This document shows, piece after piece, positions 16,349 through 25,664 of a stretch of DNA of 64,000 nt. A model generated the notes under the pieces. That model saw nothing but the letters and a program-made list of their open reading frames with translations. It made no database searches and had not been told where the DNA came from. Location of the stretch: contig NZ_JAUOQT010000002.1 in the NCBI RefSeq assembly GCF_030547245.1, positions 1-64,000 of the forward strand, written 5' to 3'. How positions within the stretch are numbered: the stretch's first letter is position 1; each line of letters opens with the position of its first letter. The position numbers and the translations under genes are program-made. The stretch is from Oceanihabitans sp. 2_MG-2023. GTDB lineage: Bacteria > Bacteroidota > Bacteroidia > Flavobacteriales > Flavobacteriaceae.

Positions 16349-18043
16349 ATGTCGCAGTTATCTGAACAAGAATTAGTACGAAGAGATAAGTTAGCCAAAT
16401 TAAGAGATTTAGGCATTAACCCATATCCTGCAGATTTATACCCTTTAACACACCTTACCAATAAAATAAAACAGGAATTTAAAGAAGGAGATAAAGTAAA
16501 CATTGCTGGACGTTTAATGTCAAGACGTATTCAAGGAAATGCTAGTTTTGCTGAGCTACAAGATAGTGAAGGTAGAATACAAGTGTATTTTAATAGAGAC
16601 GAAATTTGTACTAGCGAAGACAAAAGCAAGTACAATGATGTATATAAAAAATTACTAGATATTGGTGATTTTATTGGTATTGAAGGGGAATTATTTACCA
16701 CAAAAGTGGGACAGAAAAGTGTTCGTGTTACAGACTTTACGCTTTTAAGTAAAGCTTTAAAACCCTTACCGCTACCAAAAGAAGATGCTGAAGGAAATTT
16801 ACACGATGCGTTTAATGACCCAGAATTACGTTACAGACAGCGTTATGCCGATTTAGTAGTAAACCCAAAAGTAAAAGAAGTTTTTGTTAAAAGAACCAAA
16901 CTTTTTAATGCCATGCGTGGTTTTTTTAATGACGCTGGATATTTTGAAGTAGAAACGCCAATTTTACAACCAATTCCTGGTGGAGCAGCAGCAAGACCTT
17001 TTACTACACACCACAATTCTTTAGATATTCCATTATACATGCGAATTGCTAACGAGTTATACTTAAAGCGTCTTATTGTAGGTGGTTTTGACGGTGTCTA
17101 TGAGTTTTCTAAAAACTTTAGAAACGAAGGAATGGACAGAACGCACAATCCAGAATTTACAGCCATGGAAATTTATGTGTCTTATAAAGATTACAATTGG
17201 ATGATGGATTTTTGTGAACAATTATTAGAACACTGTGCTGTTGCTGTTAACGGAACTTCTAAGGCTACTTTTGGAGAACACGAAATAGACTTTAAAGCGC
17301 CTTATGCTAGAGTAACTATGGCAGATTCTATTAAGCATTTTACTGGTTTTGATATTACTGGAAAAACAGAAGATGAAATTAGAGAGGCTGCAAAAGGCAT
17401 GGGAATTGCTGTAGATGCAACCATGGGTAAAGGAAAGCTTATTGATGAAATATTTGGTGAAAAATGTGAAGGAAACTACATTCAACCAACCTTTATTACA
17501 GACTACCCAAAAGAGATGAGCCCGTTATGTAAAGAACATAGAGACAACCCAGAACTTACCGAGCGTTTCGAGTTAATGGTTTGTGGAAAAGAAATAGCAA
17601 ATGCCTATTCGGAATTGAATGATCCTATTGATCAACGGGAACGTTTTGAACACCAATTAAAATTGGCAGCTAAAGGAGATGATGAAGCTACCGAGTTTAT
17701 AGATCATGACTTTTTACGTGCTTTAGAATATGGTATGCCTCCAACTTCTGGAATGGGAATTGGTATGGACAGATTAATCATGTTTTTAACCAATAACCAA
17801 AGTATACAGGAAGTTTTATTCTTTCCGCAAATGCGACCAGAGAAAAAAGCTTTAGCAATTAGTGATGAAGCAAAAGAAGTTTTAAAAACGTTGAAAGCTG
17901 CTGAGAAATTAGAATTAAACGATTTAAAAGGAAAGTCTGGTTTATCGAATAAAAAATGGGATAAAACCATTAAAGAGCTAACTAAAAACAATCTTGCAAA
18001 AGTTGCAAAAACAGAAGAAGGTTTGTTTGTAGAGATTGTTTAA
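16349..18043 (+). CDS. lysS: Lysyl-tRNA synthetase, class II, with C-terminal extension
   Basis: The enzyme charges tRNA-Lys in the cytoplasm. The 564-residue chain has an N-terminal OB-fold anticodon-binding domain (about 55-150: VNIAGRLMSRR, FAELQDSEGRIQVYF) and a class II core. Motif 1 is around FEVETPILQPIPGGAAARPF, motif 2 is FRNEGMDRTHNPEFTAMEIY, and motif 3 is GMPPTSGMGIGMDRLIMFL followed by FFPQMRPE. After the usual end near residue 500 there is an extra tail of about 65 residues (EAKEVLKTLKAAEKLELNDL...GLFVEIV) that looks like a small winged-helix domain. It is monocistronic with its own promoter and terminator. Confidence 0.97.
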   Translation: MSQLSEQELVRRDKLAKLRDLGINPYPADLYPLTHLTNKIKQEFKEGDKVNIAGRLMSRRIQGNASFAELQDSEGRIQVYFNRDEICTSEDKSKYNDVYKKLLDIGDFIGIEGELFTTKVGQKSVRVTDFTLLSKALKPLPLPKEDAEGNLHDAFNDPELRYRQRYADLVVNPKVKEVFVKRTKLFNAMRGFFNDAGYFEVETPILQPIPGGAAARPFTTHHNSLDIPLYMRIANELYLKRLIVGGFDGVYEFSKNFRNEGMDRTHNPEFTAMEIYVSYKDYNWMMDFCEQLLEHCAVAVNGTSKATFGEHEIDFKAPYARVTMADSIKHFTGFDITGKTEDEIREAAKGMGIAVDATMGKGKLIDEIFGEKCEGNYIQPTFITDYPKEMSPLCKEHRDNPELTERFELMVCGKEIANAYSELNDPIDQRERFEHQLKLAAKGDDEATEFIDHDFLRALEYGMPPTSGMGIGMDRLIMFLTNNQSIQEVLFFPQMRPEKKALAISDEAKEVLKTLKAAEKLELNDLKGKSGLSNKKWDKTIKELTKNNLAKVAKTEEGLFVEIV

Positions 18044-18072
18044 TTTCTGCGAAGATAGAAACCTTATTATAA

Positions 18073-18108
18073 CAAAAGGAATTACAGAAATGTAGTTCCT
18101 TTTTTTTT
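18073..18108 (+). terminator. Intrinsic terminator of lysS
   Basis: AAAGGAATTACA pairs with TGTAGTTCCTTT (one T-G pair) around a GAAA tetraloop and is followed by a long T-run. Confidence 0.85.
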
Positions 18109-18111
18109 GAT

Positions 18112-18981
18112 TTATAAGGAAACCACTTCCAACTTATAACCAACACCATGAACATTGGTTAATTTTATAGTCTCATCTTCTTGCAGTTTTTTTCGAAGCT
18201 TAGAAATATAGGTATCTAGACTTCTGCCAACCACAACCCCATTATCTTCCCAAACTTTTTTTATGAGTTCTTCTCTTTTAATAATTTGGTTTGGTTGTCC
18301 TACAAAAATAGCCAGTATTTCACACTCTTTTTTAGAAAGGCTAATTTCTACACTTTCTTTAATAAGCTTGTTTTCTTTTGGATAAAATTGAAACTTTCCT
18401 AAAGAGGTGAAATTTAAATCCTTTTCTTCAGAAATATGCTTTGGTTTTCTTCTATACGCAAATAGTACAAGTAATACTAAAAACACTAAAAAAAGCACGT
18501 ATAAAATTTTGGTTTTGCTTTTACTTGAATTATTAACATCTTCAAATTGCACTGTAACTTGATAGCATTCTTTATGTAGCTCTCTTCCTTTACATGGTAT
18601 AATATTATTTTCAGCATTATAATTCATGATATAGCTGTAGGCTACTTCTTGATTATTACATAAAGTAACTTCGGTGATATAATGTTGTGGTAATTTTGCT
18701 CTTTCAAAACTATTTTTAATAATCGCAACCAAACTGTCTGGTTGAATAGCGATGGTATTCTCAAAAGTTACTTGAAATTTATTTTCACTTAAAGCAATAA
18801 CTGGTTTCACCAAAGTAGTCGAATCCTGATTGGCTAATAATAAATGATGCCCAACTTCGCGTAAAGACACTTTTACCGTTTCTGAGAAGTTATCTTTCTT
18901 CTTAGTATTACAAGATATAACGCTAATAAAAAATAATAATAACCCGAAGCTTCTAAATAAATATGCAGTATTAGTATTCAT
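18112..18981 (-). CDS. Membrane-tethered winged-helix transcriptional regulator
   Basis: Taking the ATG at 18981, the product is 289 residues. It has a signal peptide with lipobox VISC (Cys24), a periplasmic domain of about 130 residues with four Cys (108, 130, 139 and nearby), one transmembrane helix at 158-176 followed by RRKPK, and a C-terminal OmpR/PhoB-type DNA-binding domain (192-289: LSKKECEILAIF, GRSLDTYISKLRKKL, VHGVGYKL). The predicted topology is sensor outside and DNA-binding domain inside, the reverse order of ToxR or CadC. It is divergent from the TonB-C gene, a likely target. An ATG 51 bases upstream would add residues before the signal peptide and is less likely. Confidence 0.82.
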   Translation of the reverse strand: MNTNTAYLFRSFGLLLFFISVISCNTKKKDNFSETVKVSLREVGHHLLLANQDSTTLVKPVIALSENKFQVTFENTIAIQPDSLVAIIKNSFERAKLPQHYITEVTLCNNQEVAYSYIMNYNAENNIIPCKGRELHKECYQVTVQFEDVNNSSKSKTKILYVLFLVFLVLLVLFAYRRKPKHISEEKDLNFTSLGKFQFYPKENKLIKESVEISLSKKECEILAIFVGQPNQIIKREELIKKVWEDNGVVVGRSLDTYISKLRKKLQEDETIKLTNVHGVGYKLEVVSL

Positions 18982-19047
18982 ATGGTACTGTAAATAACAT
19001 ATAATTTCTCGACTTTTTACAATAGTTGACACTTCTTTTACATTCTT

Positions 19048-19082
19048 TTGACATATTTTAACTAGAAACCCTCTTAAATTTG
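19048..19082 (+). promoter_or_regulatory. Promoter of the TonB-C protein gene
   Basis: A perfect TAnnTTTG box (TAAATTTG, 19075-19082) has a TTG at 19048-19050, 24 bases upstream, slightly longer than usual. It lies in the divergent region shared with the winged-helix regulator. Confidence 0.5.
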
Positions 19083-19137
19083 TAACATCAAAACGAACAG
19101 AAATACAATCTATTTATTAATCACTAAATTTAAAGAC

Positions 19138-19998
19138 ATGAAAAAGACTATATTAATTTTTGCAGCTGTTATTGTTACATTAAGCTTAACCGCTTTTGGT
19201 ATAAACTGGCAAGATTTTAAAACAGAAAAAGCGAGTACCAAAGACGCTAATAAAATTGCTTTAAATACTGTTTCTAATAAAATTAAAAAGGAAAGCATCA
19301 ATATAAATGAAGCGGAAAACTATGGCCCAATTGCATTTAACGTTTTAACCGAAGATGAATTTATTTACGATGTTGGCTCTAGATTTGCTCCTATTAAAAA
19401 AAGTGTGATCGATAATGCAACTTCTATTCATTCTTTTTATGATGAAGAAACCATCCATGCTATTGAAATATTAAAATATGCTGAAATTATTATCGTTGAA
19501 AACGATATTCAAACAGATACGCGTGAAATTACAACAAACAAAGAACTAACAGAAGCACAATTAAATCTTTTACAAAATGCCAATTATGGTAGTAATTTTT
19601 TAATAAATATTGTTTTTCAAAAAAAGAATAAAGTAACAGGTTTATTAGAGTACAGCAACGATTCTCCACATTTAACCATTGTACCAGAAAAAGAAGCAAC
19701 TTACAAACATGGAAAAGATGCTTTAAAAAAGTTTTTAAGAGAAAATAGTTTAGATGCTAGATTAAAAGCGAAAGTAGATCCTAATACATTACAAGCTGCT
19801 AAATTAAAATTTACAGTAACTAAAGAAGGAGGAATTAAAAATATAAGCTTAGACAGATCTAGCAGTTACCCACTTGTAGATGAAACAATGAAATCCCTTA
19901 TTTTAGAAACACAAGGTTCATGGAAACCTGCTGAAAATGCAAAAGGAGAAAAAACAGACCAAGAACTTGTTGTCTCTTTTGGTACAATGGGTTGTTAA
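19138..19998 (+). CDS. TonB C-terminal-domain protein (energy transducer-like)
   Basis: The 286-residue product has an N-terminal membrane or signal segment (LIFAAVIVTLSLTAFGI, 4-20) and a long polar middle part. A C-terminal block at about 200-286 (LKFTVTKEGGIKNISLDRSSSYPLVDETMKSLI...GSWKPAENAKGEK) has the TonB_C pattern of a Gly-turn strand pair followed by a helix and W-P-A. It lacks the Pro-rich spanning region of a true TonB, so a signalling or envelope role is as likely as energy transfer. It is divergent from the membrane-tethered regulator, suggesting a regulator/target pair. Confidence 0.65.
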   Translation: MKKTILIFAAVIVTLSLTAFGINWQDFKTEKASTKDANKIALNTVSNKIKKESININEAENYGPIAFNVLTEDEFIYDVGSRFAPIKKSVIDNATSIHSFYDEETIHAIEILKYAEIIIVENDIQTDTREITTNKELTEAQLNLLQNANYGSNFLINIVFQKKNKVTGLLEYSNDSPHLTIVPEKEATYKHGKDALKKFLRENSLDARLKAKVDPNTLQAAKLKFTVTKEGGIKNISLDRSSSYPLVDETMKSLILETQGSWKPAENAKGEKTDQELVVSFGTMGC

Positions 19999-20023
19999 TA
20001 TTATTTACAAATTAAAATTATAT

Positions 20024-20059
20024 AAAAGGAACTCCTAAAATGGAGTTCCTTTTTTTTTA
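20024..20059. terminator. Intrinsic terminator
   Basis: AAAGGAACTCC pairs with GGAGTTCCTTT around TAAAAT and is followed by a T-run. It ends the TonB-C gene. Confidence 0.88.
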
Positions 20060-20116
20060 TTATATTTAATTACAAATTCTCCCTAAAGCAACAACTAGAT
20101 TTAAAACTTTTAATAA

Positions 20117-20641
20117 ATGAAAAAGTTATCCATTGCACTAGTGCTTTTATTTTTGTTTCCATTTACTTTTCTGGCACAAGAAATTAACACCGAAAAATCT
20201 ATTGTTAATTTTAAAATCAACAATTTAATTGTTAGTAATGTTAAAGGTACATTTAAAGAAATGACAGGAATTTTTAAGTTAGATGTCGATGACTTAAGTA
20301 AATCAGAAATAGATGTTTGTATTTCAGCTAAAACAATAAATACAGAAAACGAAGAAAGAGATACACATTTACGTTCTGAAGATTTTTTTTATGTAGAAAA
20401 CAATCCTACGATTTGTTATACTTCGTCTAATATCCAGAAATCAAAAACAGGCTATACAGCTTTAGGAAAACTAACGATGTTAGGTGTTTCTCGTGATGTA
20501 AATATCCCTTTCACCTATAAAAACAATATTTTTATTGGAGCCTTTAAAATAAACAGAACCGATTATCATCTTGGCGAAAACGAAAATCCATTTGCAATTG
20601 GAGAAATGGTGAAAATTGAAATAAAATGTATCGTTAATTAA
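20117..20641 (+). CDS. YceI family protein, copy 1
   Basis: The 174-residue protein has a signal peptide (ending LAQ at about 21) and a single YceI-type lipocalin-like beta barrel. Seen are INTEKSIVNFKINNL at the start, GTFKEMTGIF, the DVCISAKTINTENEERDTHLRS block with the conserved DxHL, FFYVENNPTICYTS, and the closing GKLTMLGVSRDVNIPF. YceI proteins bind isoprenoid-type lipids in the periplasm; the ligand here is unknown. The next gene, 73 bases downstream, is a close paralogue, so the pair arose by tandem duplication. Confidence 0.88.
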   Translation: MKKLSIALVLLFLFPFTFLAQEINTEKSIVNFKINNLIVSNVKGTFKEMTGIFKLDVDDLSKSEIDVCISAKTINTENEERDTHLRSEDFFYVENNPTICYTSSNIQKSKTGYTALGKLTMLGVSRDVNIPFTYKNNIFIGAFKINRTDYHLGENENPFAIGEMVKIEIKCIVN

Positions 20642-20714
20642 AGTTAATTATTCTTTATTGTTTTGAAATTATTGTAGCTTTAATTCGACTATTTTACTAC
20701 TAAAACAGAAGAAC

Positions 20715-21245
20715 ATGAAAAACATTACATTTCTATTAGCTGTATTTTTTTTAACTAATTACGCTACAATTCAAGCACAACAGACTATAAATCAAGAAAA
20801 ATCTGAAATTAATTTTCATATTACAGGAGGAGGAATCTTTAAAGTAAAAGGAACTTTTACTGGAATGCAAGGAGATTTTATTTTAAACACTTCGGCTTTA
20901 GAAAACGCCAGTTTTAATATTTGTGTAGATGCAACAACAATAAATACTAAAAATAAAAAAAGAGATGCGCATTTACGTAATTCTGATTTTTTTGATGTAG
21001 AAAAATATCCTGAAATTTGTTTTATTTCTTCCGCTGTAACAAAAACAAAAAACGGTTATAATACCATAGGAAACCTAACTATTCATGGTGTTACAAAAGA
21101 AGTTGAAATCCCCTTTACTTTTTCTAAAAACACCTTCGATGGTAATTTAATTATAAATAGATTTGATTATAATCTAGGAGAAGAATTTGGAACCATGAGA
21201 GTAGGTACCGAAGCCACAGTACATATTACTTGTAAAATCAATTAA
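20715..21245 (+). CDS. YceI family protein, copy 2
   Basis: This is a 176-residue paralogue of the preceding gene with the same architecture: signal peptide ending IQAQ, INQEKSEINFHITGG, GTFTGMQGDFILN, NICVDATTINTKNKKRDAHLRN, FFDVEKYPEICF and GNLTIHGVTKEVEIPF. Apart from scattered substitutions, the most divergent part is the C-terminus (GEEFGTMRVGTEATVHITCKIN). It is an envelope lipid-binding candidate. No separate strong promoter is visible between the two copies, so they are probably co-transcribed. Confidence 0.88.
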   Translation: MKNITFLLAVFFLTNYATIQAQQTINQEKSEINFHITGGGIFKVKGTFTGMQGDFILNTSALENASFNICVDATTINTKNKKRDAHLRNSDFFDVEKYPEICFISSAVTKTKNGYNTIGNLTIHGVTKEVEIPFTFSKNTFDGNLIINRFDYNLGEEFGTMRVGTEATVHITCKIN

Positions 21246-21291
21246 CTAATAGATTATTAAAAATACTCTATTTTAGCCTAAATTTTAATAT

Positions 21292-22452
21292 ATGAAACTA
21301 ACTTTACTCAAAATAACTGCATTATTTATTTTTAGCCTTTCTACCTATGCACAAACATACAACACCTATTATCAAAGTGTTGTAGATAATGTTTCTGCTT
21401 CTAATATACTTGCAGATTTAACTACTTTTGAAAACTTTGGGGTAAAAGAAGTTGGAACAACAGCTTTAACGAACGCTCAAAATTGGATAACTTCTAGATA
21501 CACAGCTTTAGGCTACACAGATATTACTTTACAACCTTTTACATACTCTTCTGGAACAAGTAATAATATTATAGTTACTAAAACAGGAACCGTTTACCCT
21601 GACACCTTCATAATTATTGATGGCCATTATGATACTATTAATGGTCCTGGAACAAACGACAATGGAAGTGGTACCACATTAATATTAGAAGTAGCAAGAT
21701 TATTAAAAGATATAGATACAGAATACTCCATTAAGTTTATACATTTTAGTGGCGAAGAAGAAGGGTTAATAGGTAGTCAATATTATGTAAATAATACAGT
21801 AAATCCAGAAAACTTAGATATACGTTTAGTATTTAATTTAGACCAAGTAGGCGGAGTAAATGGAGAAACAAATGACACCATAACATGTGAGGAAGACCGA
21901 AGTAATCCACCTGCAAACAATAGTGCTTCTTCAGCAATGACTACTATTCTAGCAAACTGTGTTGAATTATATTCTAACTTAAATACAGTAATTTCATATG
22001 CCTACGCTTCCGATTATATTCCTTTTGAAAATAATGGAGAAATTATTACTGGCTTATATGAAACAAACGAAACAACACATGCGCATACAACTACAGATGT
22101 TTTAGCAAATATGGATCCTACATTTTTAACTCAAGTTACCAAAGGATCTTTAGGTGCTTTATTAGAATATGCTGTTAGTACAAATCCTTTAAGCATTACT
22201 GAAAACAAATTAGAACTCTTTAAAATATATCCAAACCCTAGTAATAATGGAATTGTAAATATTAATTTTTTAACAGAAACAACCACAAATAATTCATTAA
22301 TTATTTATGATGTTTTAGGAAAAGAGGTATATAAAAAGTCAAACCTACAGCATCTACAAGCTTTAAATTTAAAGAAATTAAGAAAAGGCATTTATATAGC
22401 AGTTGTTAAAACAGATAAAGAATCCACAACAAAAAAACTAATACTTAATTAG
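21292..22452 (+). CDS. Secreted M28 family zinc peptidase, T9SS cargo
   Basis: The 386-residue protein has a signal peptide (ending TYAQ), an M28 aminopeptidase domain at about 30-300 and a T9SS type A sorting domain at about 305-386 (FKIYPNPSNNGIVNINF, YDVLGKEVYKK, LRKGIYIAVVKT). Metal-binding residues are visible: His in IDGHYDT, the bridging Asp in GTNDNGSG, the Glu pair in HFSGEEEGLIGSQYY, an Asp in FNLDQVGG and the last His in THAHTTTD. It should be exported through the outer membrane and act on extracellular peptides. Catalytic residues appear complete. Confidence 0.92.
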   Translation: MKLTLLKITALFIFSLSTYAQTYNTYYQSVVDNVSASNILADLTTFENFGVKEVGTTALTNAQNWITSRYTALGYTDITLQPFTYSSGTSNNIIVTKTGTVYPDTFIIIDGHYDTINGPGTNDNGSGTTLILEVARLLKDIDTEYSIKFIHFSGEEEGLIGSQYYVNNTVNPENLDIRLVFNLDQVGGVNGETNDTITCEEDRSNPPANNSASSAMTTILANCVELYSNLNTVISYAYASDYIPFENNGEIITGLYETNETTHAHTTTDVLANMDPTFLTQVTKGSLGALLEYAVSTNPLSITENKLELFKIYPNPSNNGIVNINFLTETTTNNSLIIYDVLGKEVYKKSNLQHLQALNLKKLRKGIYIAVVKTDKESTTKKLILN

Positions 22453-22471
22453 TATCATATTAATTACTTTT

Positions 22472-22506
22472 AAATGCCTATAAATAAAATTTATAGGCAT
22501 TTTTTA
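22472..22506. terminator. Intrinsic terminator of the M28 peptidase gene
   Basis: AATGCCTATAAA pairs with TTTATAGGCATT over a short A-rich loop and is followed by T residues. Confidence 0.88.
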
Positions 22507-22559
22507 TTCATTATTATATCTATTTTATTACTTTCACGACAGCTATTTAATTATCATTT

Positions 22560-23801
22560 ATGAAGAAAGTAATTTTAACCTTATTAGTTGCATTTACATT
22601 AGTATCTTGTTTTAATGATCCTGATGACGACTTTATTGCACAATGTACAACACCAACAAACCTTCAATTTAGTAATACAACGCACGAAAGCACTACTATT
22701 ACTTGGGAGGACAGTAATACACCTGCATCCTATAATTTAGAATATGGGATTTCTGGTTTTACAATTGGCTTAGGTACAACCATGGAAACTACGGAAAAAA
22801 CGGCTACGCTAATTGGATTGGAAGCGAATACAACTTATGATGTTTATATTCAATCTATTTGTAGCGATAATGTTAGTTTACAAACTGAAGTGGTAAGTTT
22901 TACAACTACTGCTCCAATAGTGGTAGCTCAATTTTTAAACAACCTATCTGATTTACATATTTTCGCTGGAGATATTGCAGAATTAACTCCTGGTCCTTAT
23001 GCTTTTGAATATGATTTAATTACTCCTTTATTTACAGACTATTCGCATAAACAACGTTTAATCGCTTTACCTTCTGGAGAAGCAATGCAACATGTAGATA
23101 ATGGTTTACCTACATTTCCAGACAATACGGTTATTGCAAAAACATTCTATTATTTTAATGATGAACGTGATGAAACATTAGGAAAACGAATCATGGAAAC
23201 CCGAATTTTAATTAAACAAAACGGTGTATGGGAAACTGGAAATTACACCTGGAATGATACACAAACGGAAGCTACTCTAGATTTAGATGGAAGTGTGGTA
23301 GCATATAGTTATATTGATGGTGCTGGAGAAACGAAGAATTTAAATTACAAAATACCTTCGAATACAGATTGTTTTACTTGCCATAGTAATGCAGATGTTA
23401 TTACACCAATTGGACCTAAATTACGTTCCATGAATTTTAATAACCAATTACAAGATTTTATTGATAATAATTACTTAACAAATCTTACAGATCCTTCTAG
23501 CATTAGTGTATTACCAGATTGGGAAGATGATAGAAATTATACTGTTACACAAAGAGCTAGAGCATATTTCGATGTAAACTGTGCGCATTGCCATTCTCCA
23601 GGAGGAACTTGCAACCCTACTACCAGTCTAGATTTTAGACTAGAAACATCTTTTGATGCTACAGACATTTATTTATATAGATATTCTATACAAGCTAGAA
23701 CGCAAAGTTATGTAGATGGCTACTCGATGCCATATATTGGCACCACAGTTTTACATGAAGAAGGCTATAATTTAATAGAAGAATTTATAAATTCTCTATA
23801 A
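22560..23801 (+). CDS. Lipoprotein with FnIII domain and SO2930-type cytochrome domain
   Basis: The 413-residue product starts with lipobox LVSC (Cys17) and an acidic stretch. It has one fibronectin type III domain (about 30-118: PTNLQFSNTTHESTTITWEDS...NTTYDVYIQSICSD) and then a C-terminal domain of the family containing SO2930-like diheme c-type cytochromes. Two Cys-x-x-Cys-His haem motifs are visible: CFTCH (about 271-275) and CAHCH (about 344-348). It should sit on the periplasmic or cell-surface side and carry electrons; the partner is unknown. The FnIII fusion suggests adhesion to a surface or complex. Confidence 0.8.
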   Translation: MKKVILTLLVAFTLVSCFNDPDDDFIAQCTTPTNLQFSNTTHESTTITWEDSNTPASYNLEYGISGFTIGLGTTMETTEKTATLIGLEANTTYDVYIQSICSDNVSLQTEVVSFTTTAPIVVAQFLNNLSDLHIFAGDIAELTPGPYAFEYDLITPLFTDYSHKQRLIALPSGEAMQHVDNGLPTFPDNTVIAKTFYYFNDERDETLGKRIMETRILIKQNGVWETGNYTWNDTQTEATLDLDGSVVAYSYIDGAGETKNLNYKIPSNTDCFTCHSNADVITPIGPKLRSMNFNNQLQDFIDNNYLTNLTDPSSISVLPDWEDDRNYTVTQRARAYFDVNCAHCHSPGGTCNPTTSLDFRLETSFDATDIYLYRYSIQARTQSYVDGYSMPYIGTTVLHEEGYNLIEEFINSL

Positions 23802-23813
23802 AACATAAATTAT

Positions 23814-23849
23814 AAAAAAAGGCTTTCGTTTACTCGAAAGCCTTTTTTT
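23814..23849. terminator. Bidirectional intrinsic terminator
   Basis: AAAAAAAGGCTTTCG pairs with CGAAAGCCTTTTTTT around TTTACT. It separates the convergent cytochrome and M49-like peptidase genes. Confidence 0.9.
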
Positions 23850-23872
23850 ATATAATAAATTCTGTTTTCTTC

Positions 23873-25513
23873 CTATAAACCTAAAACCTTTTTTCCTTGT
23901 TCAAAAACAACATCTACAGGAATATTAGCAGCACTTAATCGGTCTAAATCTGCTTGTAAACTAGAAGTAATAACACCTTTATCTGCTACCAGTGCAGCTA
24001 CACCATCATAATCTCCATTTCCTTGTAATGTTAATATTAGGTTAGATAAATCTTTCATTGCATCTTCCATTTTATCAAAATTCACTTTAAAAGTACCATC
24101 ATCATTTCTAGTAAAAGCACCTTTTTCTTTAAAGAAATTAAAACGAATCATATTTGCCTTTCCATGTGCAGAAGAAGCGCCAAAACGAACAGATCTAAAT
24201 ATTCCAGCCATAAAAGTTACCATATTATCTTTTATATCTTCTTTTAATTCCCCTTTAGCTTGTAGTTGTTGAATCATATATAAACCAAGAATATCTGCTT
24301 TCCCTTCTTCTAGAGCACTTGCGTGTTCTTTTAAAGATTCTCTTACTGTTCCAGTATTGTTAATGGTATTTTTAATTCCTAAACCATGTGCAACTTCATG
24401 AAACATCGTATTTGCAAAAAAAGCATCAAACGTTATGTGTTTACGCTGGCTCTCATCTATTAAAACATTAGAAATCGGTAAAAGTATTTTATCAAATTTA
24501 GCTTGCATTGCGTTTTTAAGTTGTAACCTTCTAGTACCTTTTGCTAGTTGCACTTCTTCATCATTTGGTAAATTTATAGCAATCGTTTTACTACCAGAAT
24601 TACAATCTCCAGCGTAAAAGACAACATCGTATGCATTTAAATCACTATCTGTTCCTGGTGTTTCTTTTTTGTATGCTGCATCAACAGGAAGATTTTTTTG
24701 TAATTCGGGTAAGTACGCCGAAAACTTAGCCAAACGCTTACTCCATGCTTGATCTTTAATAAGTACATAACCTTCATGTGCGGCTTTGTTTCCAAATAGT
24801 TGATCTTCGTACGTTTCTATTGGGCCAATAACAATGTCTAGCGTGTTTGTTTTCATGTCCATCCAAGCTAAATCACTTTTTTGGTATTCATCATTTAATA
24901 AAGCAGCCGCTCGTAATTCTAAATATTTTTTCAACCCAGTATCTGCTGCAAGTTTAGATGCTTCTAAAAGTAATTCGGAAACCTCTGCAACTTCATGCTT
25001 AAATTTTTCATGATATGGAATGGTAAATAATTTCCCGTTTTCATCACGACGAACAAAATTATAAATACTAGACTTATCTTTCATTTGGGCTGTATCAAAT
25101 TCTTCTTTAGTCATATCTTTTGGATAGAAATTTGCTCCAGCTGGTTTTTCTCCAATTCCATCTATAAAAGGAGTATTTCCGTTTAAACGATCCCAAGGGC
25201 CATAATTTATTTTCACATATTTTTTGGTGTTCACGTCTTTAATTTCGTTTAATAAAGCGTCACAATCTCCATAAGCTTCATACCAAAACAAATCGTTCAT
25301 TTTATTCGCTGCATCTATTAAAATAGGAAGCATTTTCTGTTCGTTTTCGGTAAGCACGCTTATATCTGCAGTGAGTTTTACGGACACATATTTATTTAAA
25401 TTCTGTTCCATTTCTGTTGGTTTTACTACAACATTTTCTTCGGCTTGTTTAGCTTCGTTTTTACAAGAAAACATAGAAAAAGCTATTAATAAGAGGATTA
25501 TTATTCGTTTCAT
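23873..25513 (-). CDS. M49 (dipeptidyl-peptidase III-like) zinc peptidase, lipoprotein
   Basis: The 546-residue protein has a lipobox (MFSC, Cys17). The zinc site is HEVAHGLG (His372, Glu373, His376) with the third ligand in EEGKAD (about 402-407), the EExxAD helix of M49 enzymes. Canonical DPP III has HExxxH (HELLGH); here it is HExxH, as reported in the group of Bacteroidota M49 homologues often mislabelled 'dihydrofolate reductase'. It probably releases peptides or dipeptides in the periplasm. It is a single gene between a terminator and a divergent neighbour. Confidence 0.82.
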   Translation of the reverse strand: MKRIIILLLIAFSMFSCKNEAKQAEENVVVKPTEMEQNLNKYVSVKLTADISVLTENEQKMLPILIDAANKMNDLFWYEAYGDCDALLNEIKDVNTKKYVKINYGPWDRLNGNTPFIDGIGEKPAGANFYPKDMTKEEFDTAQMKDKSSIYNFVRRDENGKLFTIPYHEKFKHEVAEVSELLLEASKLAADTGLKKYLELRAAALLNDEYQKSDLAWMDMKTNTLDIVIGPIETYEDQLFGNKAAHEGYVLIKDQAWSKRLAKFSAYLPELQKNLPVDAAYKKETPGTDSDLNAYDVVFYAGDCNSGSKTIAINLPNDEEVQLAKGTRRLQLKNAMQAKFDKILLPISNVLIDESQRKHITFDAFFANTMFHEVAHGLGIKNTINNTGTVRESLKEHASALEEGKADILGLYMIQQLQAKGELKEDIKDNMVTFMAGIFRSVRFGASSAHGKANMIRFNFFKEKGAFTRNDDGTFKVNFDKMEDAMKDLSNLILTLQGNGDYDGVAALVADKGVITSSLQADLDRLSAANIPVDVVFEQGKKVLGL

Positions 25514-25664
25514 ATTTCTATTTCTTTTTTTTAATTAATAGTATCAAAGATAACCATTTTAACAACTAGTAAAAATGTTAATGTCTAGTTAAATACACTT
25601 TAGCAATTAAACTTTTTCATTTTCTAAGTGTCCTAGAAGCAAATAACAATAAAAACTTAAACAG

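Noticed and set aside
25574-25603. Possible seventh ECF-type promoter (TGTTAATG) before the DUF4890 gene
   Set aside because: The AAC core is missing and the ATTAA lies at the wrong distance (22 bases rather than 16).
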